Shown here in pieces: positions 23,604 to 32,464 of a stretch of 64,000 nt of DNA. How positions within the stretch are numbered: the stretch's first letter is position 1; every line of letters starts with the position of its first letter. The DNA lies in NCBI GenBank assembly GCA_947458455.1, contig CANGYJ010000003.1, forward strand, positions 124,001 through 188,000, written 5' to 3'. This DNA comes from Verrucomicrobiaceae bacterium (GTDB lineage: Bacteria > Verrucomicrobiota > Verrucomicrobiia > Verrucomicrobiales > Verrucomicrobiaceae). A program made the position numbers and the translations under genes. The notes under the pieces were generated by a model that ran no database searches, was not told the origin of the DNA, and was given only the letters and a program-made list of their open reading frames with translations.

Positions 23604-25064
23604 ATGCGTTTGCTGCTCTCCAGTGTTCTTCTAGCTCTCCTTGCTGCCTCCAGCGTCGCGGCGCAGGAGCCTGCGGATTTGGCGGAGGCTCGCCAGGTTT
23701 TGCTGACCAAGGCGCTCGCGGATTCGCAGAAGGTCACGGAGCAGTATCTGCTGGCTCTTGCGGCTCGTGAGACGGCGCTGGCTGCGGCGGGGGATTATGA
23801 GCAGGCGAAGCAGTTTCAGCAGCGTCGCCAGCAGCTCGCGACCATTTACGAAGGAGCAGAAAGCACGAACGCGGTGCCACTTTCGCTCGTTGGCACGCGC
23901 ATGATGGGTTCCGTGCAGGCTTCGGGCGAATCGCTGGGGAATTTTCGGTCGAGTGGCAGCGGCGTGGAGTGGTCTCTCTTCCGGCTCACACCGGGTAAGT
24001 ATCGTTTCGAGTTTGAGGCAAATATGGCCGATGCGCCGGTGGCTTTTGCTTCCGCCAAATTGCAGCCGCAGGACAAGGCGGTCTTCGAGTTTGGCGAGGT
24101 GACAGGCCTCACGAGTGCGGCGAACAATCGTGCGAGCATCGAGATCACGAAGAGCACGGATGAGACCACCTTCGTGAAGGTGCAAAGCGCAGAGATGACC
24201 TTCACTCGCTCCCCCACCACACTGCGTCTCGTGGCCGCCAATGGCTATCCCGCGAACATCATCCGCCTCCGAGGTCTCAAACTCGTTCCGGTAACGGAAA
24301 CAGCTCCGCTGGCCCCAGTGGAGCCGGTGGATGCCAAAGCGACGCTGGAGGCCATTCGCTCGACTTTGGCCAGCGAACTCGCCATGGCGCAAAAAGCCGT
24401 CGTGGAGGCTTATCGCAATGATTTGGAGCGTGTGGATGCCAAAGATAAAAACGAGGTGAAGGCGGAGATGAATCGTCTGGAGCGTTTGGCAGAGAAAAAG
24501 AATGAGAAGCCGCGCTTCTCGCCGCCGCGTTCGCTGGCGGATACGGCAGGGAATCTCGATGGCTTCGATGAGGTCATTGAGGCCACATTGGCCGAGGGGC
24601 CTCCGGAAACCGGAGATCGCTTCAAGGTGCAGCACGAAGGCCGCGAGCTGAAGGTTCGCCTGCTCTGGGTGGTATGCGCTCCGGTGAAAAGCGAGGATAA
24701 GATCCTCAACACGATGGCGGCAAGGTTTCGCATCGACACGGAGGATGCGCTGGCGGTCGGGCGAGCCGCGCAAGAGTTCACCGCAGGTTATCTGCGTGGC
24801 AAGAAACTGCGCCTCGTGGCCCGGCCAATGCGTGAAGGCGCGGACGAACTGGAGGCGTTGGTATTTTTGCCGGATGTGGGCCTGTTTCAGAATGTGCTGC
24901 TCGATCAGGGGCTGGCGGCGTTGTATGTGCCGATAAACAAAAAAACCAGCGTGGGTGAGAACACCTTGTTGGAATCCCTCTTCGCCCGCGAGCAGGCGGC
25001 GAAAACGCGTGTGCCGCCTTCCGGGGCCTGGGCGTTGAGCCACGACAACAACTCCAAGAAATGA
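23604..25064 (+). CDS. Secreted protein with coiled coil, beta-domain and a nuclease-like C-terminal domain
   Basis: The ATG at 23604 gives 486 residues with a signal peptide (MRLLLSSVLLALLAASSVAA). After a coiled-coil part comes a beta-domain (GKYRFEFEANMA ... LRGLKLVPV) like the one in the gene before. A second helical part follows, then a C-terminal domain of about 165 residues resembling staphylococcal-nuclease folds: VRLLWVVCAP, ALAVGRAAQEFTAGYL, LLDQGLAALYVP, LLESLFAREQAAK. The usual arginine/aspartate catalytic set of active thermonucleases is not evident, so it may bind rather than cut. Its stop overlaps the next start (ATGA at 25061). Confidence 0.6.
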   Translation: MRLLLSSVLLALLAASSVAAQEPADLAEARQVLLTKALADSQKVTEQYLLALAARETALAAAGDYEQAKQFQQRRQQLATIYEGAESTNAVPLSLVGTRMMGSVQASGESLGNFRSSGSGVEWSLFRLTPGKYRFEFEANMADAPVAFASAKLQPQDKAVFEFGEVTGLTSAANNRASIEITKSTDETTFVKVQSAEMTFTRSPTTLRLVAANGYPANIIRLRGLKLVPVTETAPLAPVEPVDAKATLEAIRSTLASELAMAQKAVVEAYRNDLERVDAKDKNEVKAEMNRLERLAEKKNEKPRFSPPRSLADTAGNLDGFDEVIEATLAEGPPETGDRFKVQHEGRELKVRLLWVVCAPVKSEDKILNTMAARFRIDTEDALAVGRAAQEFTAGYLRGKKLRLVARPMREGADELEALVFLPDVGLFQNVLLDQGLAALYVPINKKTSVGENTLLESLFAREQAAKTRVPPSGAWALSHDNNSKK

Positions 25065-25768
25065 TCCGCTCCGCATTCATTCTGCTCATCGCCGTCACCG
25101 CCTTGCAGGCGCAGACGGTCGCACCTGCGACGCTGGAGCAGATGGAGGCTATTTATCAGCGGGAGCTGAGCACGCGGCACATTCCGCTCATCAGTCAGTA
25201 TTTGATCTTCCTGCAAAAAGGGGCCGTGAGTACCACGGCCAATGCTTCCTATCTCGCCGAGATCGCCCGTGTGCAGGAACTGCTGAAACGCGGCGGCGTG
25301 ATCGACCTCGCCGCCGCTCGTGCTCCACAACCTGCCATGCCGATGCCGATGCCCATGCCGGAAGCGCCAGCGAAGCCCAAAGAAGCCGAGCAGGCCGTCA
25401 TCGCCCTCTCGCCCGCGCTTTCAAAAGGCAGCGTGTCCGTCGAAGCGACCGCGAAGATCGGCGAGATGGAGTGGCGCGTGGAATTCATGGCTGCGGGTAG
25501 TTACGAGCTGCACCTCGAGTATGCGTGCCCAGTGCTTTCCGCACCGCTGAAGCTCATGGCAGACCTTGCAGGCCAGCAGATCGAGATGGAGCTGCCGGTG
25601 GAAAAGATCACGAAGGATGCCGAGACCTTCCGCGTGCTGCGCCTGGGCCGTGTGACGCTGCCGGCCGATCTTCGTGGCCGTGATCTGCGCATCACGGCGG
25701 GTGACAAATCGAGTTCCAGCCTCATCTTGCGCCATCTGTTGATCACCCCGGCCAAACCGGCCTCGTAG
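25061..25768 (+). CDS. Secreted beta-domain protein (third of three)
   Basis: The 235-residue protein starts inside the stop of the previous gene. It has a signal peptide (MIRSAFILLIAVTALQAQ), a helical part, a P/M-rich linker (PAMPMPMPMPEAP) and a beta-domain with GSYELHLEYACPV and LRHLLITP. These match in place and spacing GGYEVVLRYRCG ... LLGVTLVP and GKYRFEFEANMA ... LRGLKLVP of its two upstream neighbours. It is translationally coupled with them. Role unknown; possibly an envelope assembly of three related subunits. Confidence 0.6.
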   Translation: MIRSAFILLIAVTALQAQTVAPATLEQMEAIYQRELSTRHIPLISQYLIFLQKGAVSTTANASYLAEIARVQELLKRGGVIDLAAARAPQPAMPMPMPMPEAPAKPKEAEQAVIALSPALSKGSVSVEATAKIGEMEWRVEFMAAGSYELHLEYACPVLSAPLKLMADLAGQQIEMELPVEKITKDAETFRVLRLGRVTLPADLRGRDLRITAGDKSSSSLILRHLLITPAKPAS

Positions 25769-25780
25769 CCTTCCTCTTGC

Positions 25781-27103
25781 ATGCATCGCCTCACGCTTTC
25801 ACTTTTTGCCCTGCTGTCCCTTGCGGCCTTGCCCGCATGCAAGCGCATCCAGGACAAGCTGGAGCGTCTCGCGGAAAAAAGCGGTGCGCTGCCTCCCAAA
25901 CCCGCGCCGAAGCCCGCCGAGCCGCAGCTCACACCCGAGCAGGAGCTCATCGAAAAGAAGCTGAAGGACTCCGCCATGCTCGAAGCGGCCGCCCCGGAGC
26001 CGGTGATCCCCGCCGCTCCCGCCTTTGAGCTGAACAAATCCGCCAACGTGGCCGTCCTCGGCTACCACGACGTGCGTGACCGTGGCGGCAGCCCGATGCT
26101 CATCGCGGGATCAAAGTTCCGCGAGCAGATGCAGGTCATCAAAGACTCGCAGATCCCCGTCGTGTCGCTCGCCGATGTGATGGCCTGGAAGAAGGGCGAA
26201 AAGAACATCCCGCAAGAGTCCATCGTCATCACCTTCGACGACGGCTGGGAAGGCGTTTACACCTATGCCTATCCCGTGCTGAAGGAGTTTGGCTTCCCAT
26301 TCACCGTCTATCTTTACAAGAAGTATGTGAACATCGGTGGTCGCTCGATGAACTGGGACCAAATCAAGGAGATGATGCAGCACGGCTGCGAGATCGGCAG
26401 CCACAGCGTCTCCCACGAGAGCCTCAAAAAGAAGCCGAAGGGGAAGATGTCCGATGCGGACTTTCAGCAGTGGGTTCTCTCCGAGTTGAAGGATTCTCGT
26501 GAGTTCCTCGAGCAGAACCTCAAAGTGAAGATCCCCTCCTTTGCCTATCCATACGGCATCTTTGACGATGCGATCATGGAGACCGGTCTTCAAATCGGTT
26601 ACGAAAGCCTCGTCACGGTGAACGGTCAGAAGGTCGGCTGGGAGACGCCGAATGGAAAACTCGGCCGCTACATCATCCACGGGGATAGCGATACGAACTT
26701 CAAGCTCGCCACCAGCTTCCGTGGGCGTGGTGATGTCGCCTCAAACAAATTCCTCCTCGCCGATGCAAAGGACGAGAGCGGGAAATTGATCGTCGAGCTC
26801 ACCCCGAAGCCTGATGCCACCATCACGGATCGCCGCCCGATGATCGAGGCTAGCCTCGCCAACGTCGGTGCCGTGCTCCCCGAGAGCGTGAAGCTCCGCA
26901 TCGGCGGCCTCGGCACCGTGCCCGCCCTTTATGACGAGGCCTCGAAAAGCGTGCGCTACCAGTTTCCTTACCGCATTCGCCGCGAGGAAGTTGTGGCCTC
27001 ATTGACCTTCCAACGCCAAGACGCCACGCAAGCCGAGATCATCAACTGGCGTTTCAAAGTCGATCTCGCCGCCTCCTACACGCCCGTGTCGGCGGAAAAG
27101 TGA
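25781..27103 (+). CDS. Polysaccharide deacetylase lipoprotein (NodB domain)
   Basis: The 440-residue protein has a lipobox (LAALPAC, Cys 20), so it is probably a lipoprotein. After a charged/P-rich stretch, the NodB domain (about 88-330) carries AVLGYHDVRD, ITFDDGWEGVYTYAYPVL (metal-binding aspartate pair) and GSHSVSHESL (zinc histidines), like PgaB-type deacetylases. A C-terminal beta part follows. It removes N-acetyl or O-acetyl groups from a cell-surface glycan. It lies 12 bases after the gene at 25061, so it closes the operon that starts at 22900. Confidence 0.85.
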   Translation: MHRLTLSLFALLSLAALPACKRIQDKLERLAEKSGALPPKPAPKPAEPQLTPEQELIEKKLKDSAMLEAAAPEPVIPAAPAFELNKSANVAVLGYHDVRDRGGSPMLIAGSKFREQMQVIKDSQIPVVSLADVMAWKKGEKNIPQESIVITFDDGWEGVYTYAYPVLKEFGFPFTVYLYKKYVNIGGRSMNWDQIKEMMQHGCEIGSHSVSHESLKKKPKGKMSDADFQQWVLSELKDSREFLEQNLKVKIPSFAYPYGIFDDAIMETGLQIGYESLVTVNGQKVGWETPNGKLGRYIIHGDSDTNFKLATSFRGRGDVASNKFLLADAKDESGKLIVELTPKPDATITDRRPMIEASLANVGAVLPESVKLRIGGLGTVPALYDEASKSVRYQFPYRIRREEVVASLTFQRQDATQAEIINWRFKVDLAASYTPVSAEK

Positions 27104-27116
27104 GGAGTTAAAATCC

Positions 27117-28154
27117 TCACTTCGTCACATCATACCCGATCTTGTCATCGAGCCAGGCGCGGAGCTTGTCGAGGCCTTGGCCGGTCTGGGCTGAGATGGG
27201 ATGGATTTTGACGCGTTTGAAGCGCTCTTTGAGATTGGCGAGATGCGGTTCGGCTTCGAGGAGATCGCATTTGTTGGCAAGGATGCACCAGGGGCGCTTC
27301 GAGAGTTCCTTCGAGTAGAGCGATACCTCGGCGCGGACGGTTTCTAGATCGGCCACGGGATCGCGGCCCTCAGTGCCAGCGGTATCGACGACGAAAAGCA
27401 GCACGCGGCAGCGCATGATATGGCGCAGGAAATCATGGCCGAGGCCGATGTTTTGATGCGCCCCTTCAATAAGCCCCGGAATGTCGGCCAGCGTGCCACG
27501 GCGGAAGGGGGCAAACTCAATGACCCCCACCATCGGCTGGAGCGTGGTGAAGGGGTAGTTCGCGATCTTCGGCTTCGCGGCGCTCAGCTTGGAGAGCAGC
27601 GTGGATTTGCCCGCGTTCGGCGCCCCCACGAGGCCTGCCTCGGCGATGCTGCGCAGCTCAAAGTGGAAGCTGCCTTCATCACCTGGCGTGCCAGGGGTGA
27701 ATTCACGCGGTGCCTGGTGTGTGCTCGTTTTGAAATGCATGTTTCCTTTGCCGCCCTTGCCGCCTTTGCAGAGCACAAAATGCGATCCCACCTCGACGAG
27801 ATCCGCCACGGGCTCAAAGCGGAGGATCGGCTCGCCGGTTTCGGCATCCTCTTCTTCAATGATGCGGCTCACGACGGTGCCCGGCGGCACTTTGTAGACT
27901 TTATCGACGGCGCTGCGCCCGGTGCATTGCCTGCCCAGGCCGCCCTGGCCATCCTCAGCGATGAGCTTGCCGTTGAAGACATAATTTCGCAGGCTGTCCG
28001 TGCTGGGATCGACTTCGAGGATGACGCTGCCACCACGGCCACCATCGCCTCCGTCGGGACCGCCCTTGGGACGGAACTTGCCACGGTGAAAATGCACGGA
28101 CCCATCGCCACCTTTACCGGCGCGGGCATAAACTTTGATCTGATCGACAAACAT
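27117..28154 (-). CDS. obg: GTPase Obg
   Basis: From the ATG at 28154 the protein has 345 residues: a glycine-rich Obg fold (1-158, GKGGDGSVHFHRGKFRPKGG) and a G domain with GAPNAGKST (G1, 177-185), DIPGLIEGAH (G3) and NKCD (G4). It works in large-subunit ribosome maturation and stress control in the cytoplasm. The usual neighbours rplU/rpmA are absent. It is convergent with the operon ending at 27103 and divergent from gap. Confidence 0.96.
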   Translation of the reverse strand: MFVDQIKVYARAGKGGDGSVHFHRGKFRPKGGPDGGDGGRGGSVILEVDPSTDSLRNYVFNGKLIAEDGQGGLGRQCTGRSAVDKVYKVPPGTVVSRIIEEEDAETGEPILRFEPVADLVEVGSHFVLCKGGKGGKGNMHFKTSTHQAPREFTPGTPGDEGSFHFELRSIAEAGLVGAPNAGKSTLLSKLSAAKPKIANYPFTTLQPMVGVIEFAPFRRGTLADIPGLIEGAHQNIGLGHDFLRHIMRCRVLLFVVDTAGTEGRDPVADLETVRAEVSLYSKELSKRPWCILANKCDLLEAEPHLANLKERFKRVKIHPISAQTGQGLDKLRAWLDDKIGYDVTK

Positions 28155-28273
28155 GAGTTGGGCGAAGACGTAGCGCCTAAGCGGAGCGGGGCAATGGCGA
28201 AAGTCCGGTGATTGGCAGACGGTGTGCTGCGGCTGCAAGCCTCCACGGTTGACATGACCCCCTGCCGGGCTAG

Positions 28274-29365
<1,092 letters not shown>

Positions 29366-29400
29366 TCCGCAACGAACACAGCAACCTTCCAAGCCTTCAA

Positions 29401-29433
29401 CGGGCCGGCTCACATGAGCCGGCCCGTTTTTTT
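29401..29433 (+). terminator. Intrinsic terminator of gap
   Basis: Perfect 12-base arms (CGGGCCGGCTCA at 29401-29412 and its complement at 29415-29426) are followed by seven T. It lies 35 bases after the gap stop. Confidence 0.95.
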
Positions 29434-29437
29434 ATCC

Positions 29438-29515
29438 TACTCATACTCCTCCTCCCCGCATGGGAATGTCGTTAAACGTTCCATTCGAGAGGAAGAGGAG
29501 GAGTAGGAGGAAGAG
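29438..29515. repeat. Inverted repeat with actcctcctcc arms
   Basis: TCCTACTCATACTCCTCCTC on the left pairs imperfectly with GAGGAAGAGGAGGAGTAGGA on the right, around a unit containing GTCGTTAAACG. It lies between the gap terminator and the MFS relic. Confidence 0.55.
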
Positions 29516-29527
29516 AAAGATTCCGCG

Positions 29528-29908
29528 ATGCCTCTTCTCCAACAGCTCAAACTCCTGCCCAGACCCTTCTGGGTTCTCGTAGGCGCTACTTTCGTCAATC
29601 GGTTCGGTGTTTTCGTCGTGCCGTTCCTGGCCCTGTTCATCACACGAAACGGAAACACCGCAGCTCAGGCTGGCTATGCCATCGCCGCTTACTAGGTGGG
29701 TAGTTTTGGAGCCGCATGGCTCGGTGGCTGGCTGGCGGATCGTCTAGGCCGGAACATCACGATGGCCCTCTCCGCCTTTGCGGGAGCGGTCTGCATGCCG
29801 CTCTACGATCATCGTCCCGATTTGCTTTGGGGCATCAATGCCGCTCTCGGCGTGCTGGCTGCCGTGCTGATCCTTTCGAAGCGCGGCCACGCTGTCACCA
29901 TCACATGA
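29528..29908 (+). pseudogene. Major facilitator superfamily transporter relic
   Basis: From the ATG at 29528 the frame reads PFWVLVGATFVNRFGVFVVP, then AGYAIAAY and a TAG stop (29693-29695), then GSFGAAWLGGWLADRLGRNI, the first-loop signature of MFS transporters (G-x-L-a-D-r-x-G-R). After AFAGAVCMPLY it jumps to what looks like a final helix (LLWGINAALGVLAAVLIL) and stops. An intact transporter has about 400 residues, so most internal helices are missing. Both lesions mark it as dead. Confidence 0.8.
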
Positions 29909-30749
29909 AGCGGCGCACGCGTTCACGCACATCGTCTTCGAGTCGGCGCACAAAGCGGGTGGCGAACTGCTCCATGTCAAGCTGGTCGTCCTCAATGAGC
30001 GGCGTCATGTCCATGGCGAAGTTCAGCGACTCTGCCCCATCCGTGGTGTGCGAGTCAAAGTAGGTCGCGTTGGCGTGGCGCAGGCCTTCTTCGGCGAGAT
30101 CGTAGCGCTTGCCGCCGGCGATCTGGCTATCGAAGACACCGAGGAGCGGGCGCAGCAGATGCGGATGCTTGTCCACGCTGAGCATGACTTTGTCCGCCGC
30201 GAGCAGCCAGTCGAGCTTCCGCCAGACCTCGCAGCCATAGACTTTCTTGGGGCGCATCTCTTTGGGGAGATCACGCAGGGCCTCGATGCAGCGGAGAAAG
30301 GTGGCCACATGCGTGTCATGGCGGTCGCAGGGATTGTGAAGATACAAAATCTCCGGTTGGGCATGCTCCAGGATGAATTTCAAATCGGCGATGCAAGGCT
30401 CATGGCGCGGGCGCTTCACCTCCTCGCTCGGGTAACCGAGCTGAATTTGAATGCTGTACTCGCCCACGAAGGCGGCTTTGCGCTGCTCCAGAAGACGCTC
30501 TTTTTGCATCTCCTCATCGGTGTAGCTCGCATAGGCCCCTTTGCGCGGGCTGCCGGCTCCATCGCTGACGACGACACCGCCGAACCACTTGGTCTTGTCG
30601 TGAAAACATTCCGTGATGCCGTGGTAAGCGGCGATCTCGAGGTCGTCCTGATGCGAAACGATGCCGAGATGTGTCACGCGACGCAGCGCGGTCCAGGGAT
30701 CGGTATTGTCCGGAATGAATACGTCGTGCTTGGGATGGCGAAACTGCAT
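29901..30749 (-). CDS. PIG-L family deacetylase
   Basis: The 282-residue protein carries the metal site of PIG-L/LmbE deacetylases: HQDDLEI near residue 33 (variant of PHPDDE) and HNPCDRHDTH near 137. Such zinc enzymes remove N-acetyl groups from sugar conjugates. There is no signal peptide. It overlaps the end of the convergent MFS relic by 8 bases. Confidence 0.85.
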   Translation of the reverse strand: MQFRHPKHDVFIPDNTDPWTALRRVTHLGIVSHQDDLEIAAYHGITECFHDKTKWFGGVVVSDGAGSPRKGAYASYTDEEMQKERLLEQRKAAFVGEYSIQIQLGYPSEEVKRPRHEPCIADLKFILEHAQPEILYLHNPCDRHDTHVATFLRCIEALRDLPKEMRPKKVYGCEVWRKLDWLLAADKVMLSVDKHPHLLRPLLGVFDSQIAGGKRYDLAEEGLRHANATYFDSHTTDGAESLNFAMDMTPLIEDDQLDMEQFATRFVRRLEDDVRERVRRFM

Positions 30750-30912
30750 GGCTGGGGTGGCGCATGATGTCGTGCTGGTCGGGCAAATCCAATGATCGTT
30801 TCAATGCGGGGGGAGTACTGGAGAGATGGAGTGCTGCTTTTGTCGCAGACCATCACTCCACGACTCCATCACTCCAGGTGCTTCTAATCAGTATCATCTC
30901 TCGTGAGGGAGA

Positions 30913-30987
30913 TGGTGCGCGGTACAGGGTTCGAACCTGTGACCCCTACCATGTCAAGGTAATGCTCTACCACTGAGCTAACCGCGC
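30913..30987 (-). tRNA. tRNA-Val (anticodon GAC), CCA encoded
   Basis: On the minus strand GCGCGGT pairs with ACCGCGC, followed by discriminator A and CCA (30913-30915). The anticodon loop TTGACAT gives GAC (plus-strand 30953-30955). TTCGAAC is present in the T-loop. Confidence 0.95.
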
Positions 30988-31104
30988 GAAGTCGTTGGGG
31001 TAAGGTCTATAGGCGGCTGGTAAAGGTGAATCAACCGGTTTTCTGGCCGATTTGAGACTGCCTCTGGGGCGGCAATACCGGCCATCGGGCGGCGTAGAAG
31101 GTTC

Positions 31105-32415
31105 ATGCTACCTCGAATCCTCCTTGCTGCCCTTCTTTGCGCCTCAACCCTGCTCGCCGCGCCTCCGGGAGCCACGCCGTTGTCACCTCCGGCACCGGCG
31201 AAGTCGCTCGCGCCACATGTTCCGGCGAACTGGAAGGCCGGGGCGGCCACGCTGAAGGTCACGCCGCAAAAAATGTTGTGGATGGCCGGCTATGCGGCGA
31301 GGAAAAAACCGGCCGAGGGGAAAGTACAGGAGCTTTTTGCGAAGGCGCTGGCTATTCAGGACGAGCAGGGGAACAAGCTCGTTTTCGTCACGCTGGATCT
31401 CATCGGCGTGCCGCAGCTCATGCGCCGTGCGGTGGCTTCGGTGGCGGAAAAGCAATTCAAGCTCCCGCAGGCCAATCTGGTGATGAACGCCTCGCACACG
31501 CACAGCGGGCCGTCTTTGCGCACCACGCCGCTCACGGAAAAGGATGACCAGCGTGCTCGCGATGCCTGGGAATACACGCAGAAGCTGCAAAGCGACCTCG
31601 TGGCCCTCATCGGCAAAGCTTTGACGGACATGCAACCGGCCCGCCTCACCTGGAACAAGGCCCGCTGTGGCTTCGCGATGAATCGCCGTCGTGACTATAC
31701 GCTGCCACCGGATCATCCGAACGCCAACAAGGCTCCGAATCCGAACGGTCCGGTCGATCATGAGGTGCCTGCGCTGCGGGTCGAAGCTCCGGACGGCACG
31801 CTGAAGGCCACGCTCTTCGGCTACGCCTGCCACAACACCTCCCTCGGCTTCTACAACTGGTGCGGCGACTACGCGGGCTTTGCGCAAGAATACCTTCAGG
31901 AGCATCGCCCGGGCTTCACCGCCTTGTTTTTGATGGGCTGCGGTGGTGATCAAAACCCGTATCCACGCCGCAGCGATGTCGTTCCGGGTGTCACCGATCT
32001 GGAACTCTCCATGCAGCATGGTCGCTCGCTCTCGAATGCTGTCGAGATGGCGCTCAGCGTGAATCCGCGTGCCGTCGCCGGGCCGATCCGTGCCGCGTAC
32101 GAGGAGATCAAACTCAGCTACGCGAACAACAAGCGTGCCGATCACGATTATCCCGTGCAGGTGATCAAGATCGGCGAAGATCTGACCTTCATCACGCTCG
32201 GCAGCGAGGTGGTGGTGGATTACTCATTGCGCTTCAAACTCGAGTTTGCAGGTGAGGCAGGCGTGTGGGTGGCCGGTTACTCGAACGACTACACCGGCTA
32301 CATGCCCAGCCTCCGTGTGCTCAAGGAGGGTGGCTACGAAGCCGCTGCCGGATGGGCCGAGGACGTCGAAGACCGCATCGCGAAGAAGGTCCACGAGATG
32401 CACGACAAGCTGTAG
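31105..32415 (+). CDS. Secreted neutral/alkaline ceramidase-like hydrolase
   Basis: The 436-residue protein has a signal peptide (MLPRILLAALLCASTLLAAP). It contains GAATLKVTPQKMLWMAGYAAR at the start of the domain and NASHTHSGPS (zinc histidines, residues 131-133), both hallmarks of the neutral ceramidase N-terminal domain as found widely in Planctomycetota and Verrucomicrobiota. These homologues are shorter than true ceramidases, which add a C-terminal domain, so the substrate is open. The stop codon lies inside an inverted repeat (32412-32464). Confidence 0.8.
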   Translation: MLPRILLAALLCASTLLAAPPGATPLSPPAPAKSLAPHVPANWKAGAATLKVTPQKMLWMAGYAARKKPAEGKVQELFAKALAIQDEQGNKLVFVTLDLIGVPQLMRRAVASVAEKQFKLPQANLVMNASHTHSGPSLRTTPLTEKDDQRARDAWEYTQKLQSDLVALIGKALTDMQPARLTWNKARCGFAMNRRRDYTLPPDHPNANKAPNPNGPVDHEVPALRVEAPDGTLKATLFGYACHNTSLGFYNWCGDYAGFAQEYLQEHRPGFTALFLMGCGGDQNPYPRRSDVVPGVTDLELSMQHGRSLSNAVEMALSVNPRAVAGPIRAAYEEIKLSYANNKRADHDYPVQVIKIGEDLTFITLGSEVVVDYSLRFKLEFAGEAGVWVAGYSNDYTGYMPSLRVLKEGGYEAAAGWAEDVEDRIAKKVHEMHDKL

Positions 32416-32464
32416 GCGTATTCGCCAGAATGCGGGAACCCCTCGTTCTGGCGAACGAGCCTAC
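32412..32464. repeat. Inverted repeat that supplies the stop codons of both convergent genes
   Basis: Arms 32412-32430 and 32446-32464 (19 bases, three mismatches) carry GTAGGC ... TTCGCCAGAA. The TAG in the left arm ends the ceramidase-like gene (32413-32415) and the TAG in the complementary right arm ends the GH10-like gene (32461-32463). It probably doubles as the transcript end. Confidence 0.85.

Noticed and set aside
23631-25076. A 481-codon minus-strand frame over the secreted SNase-like gene
   Set aside because: Shadow of the plus-strand gene; no start signal or domain.
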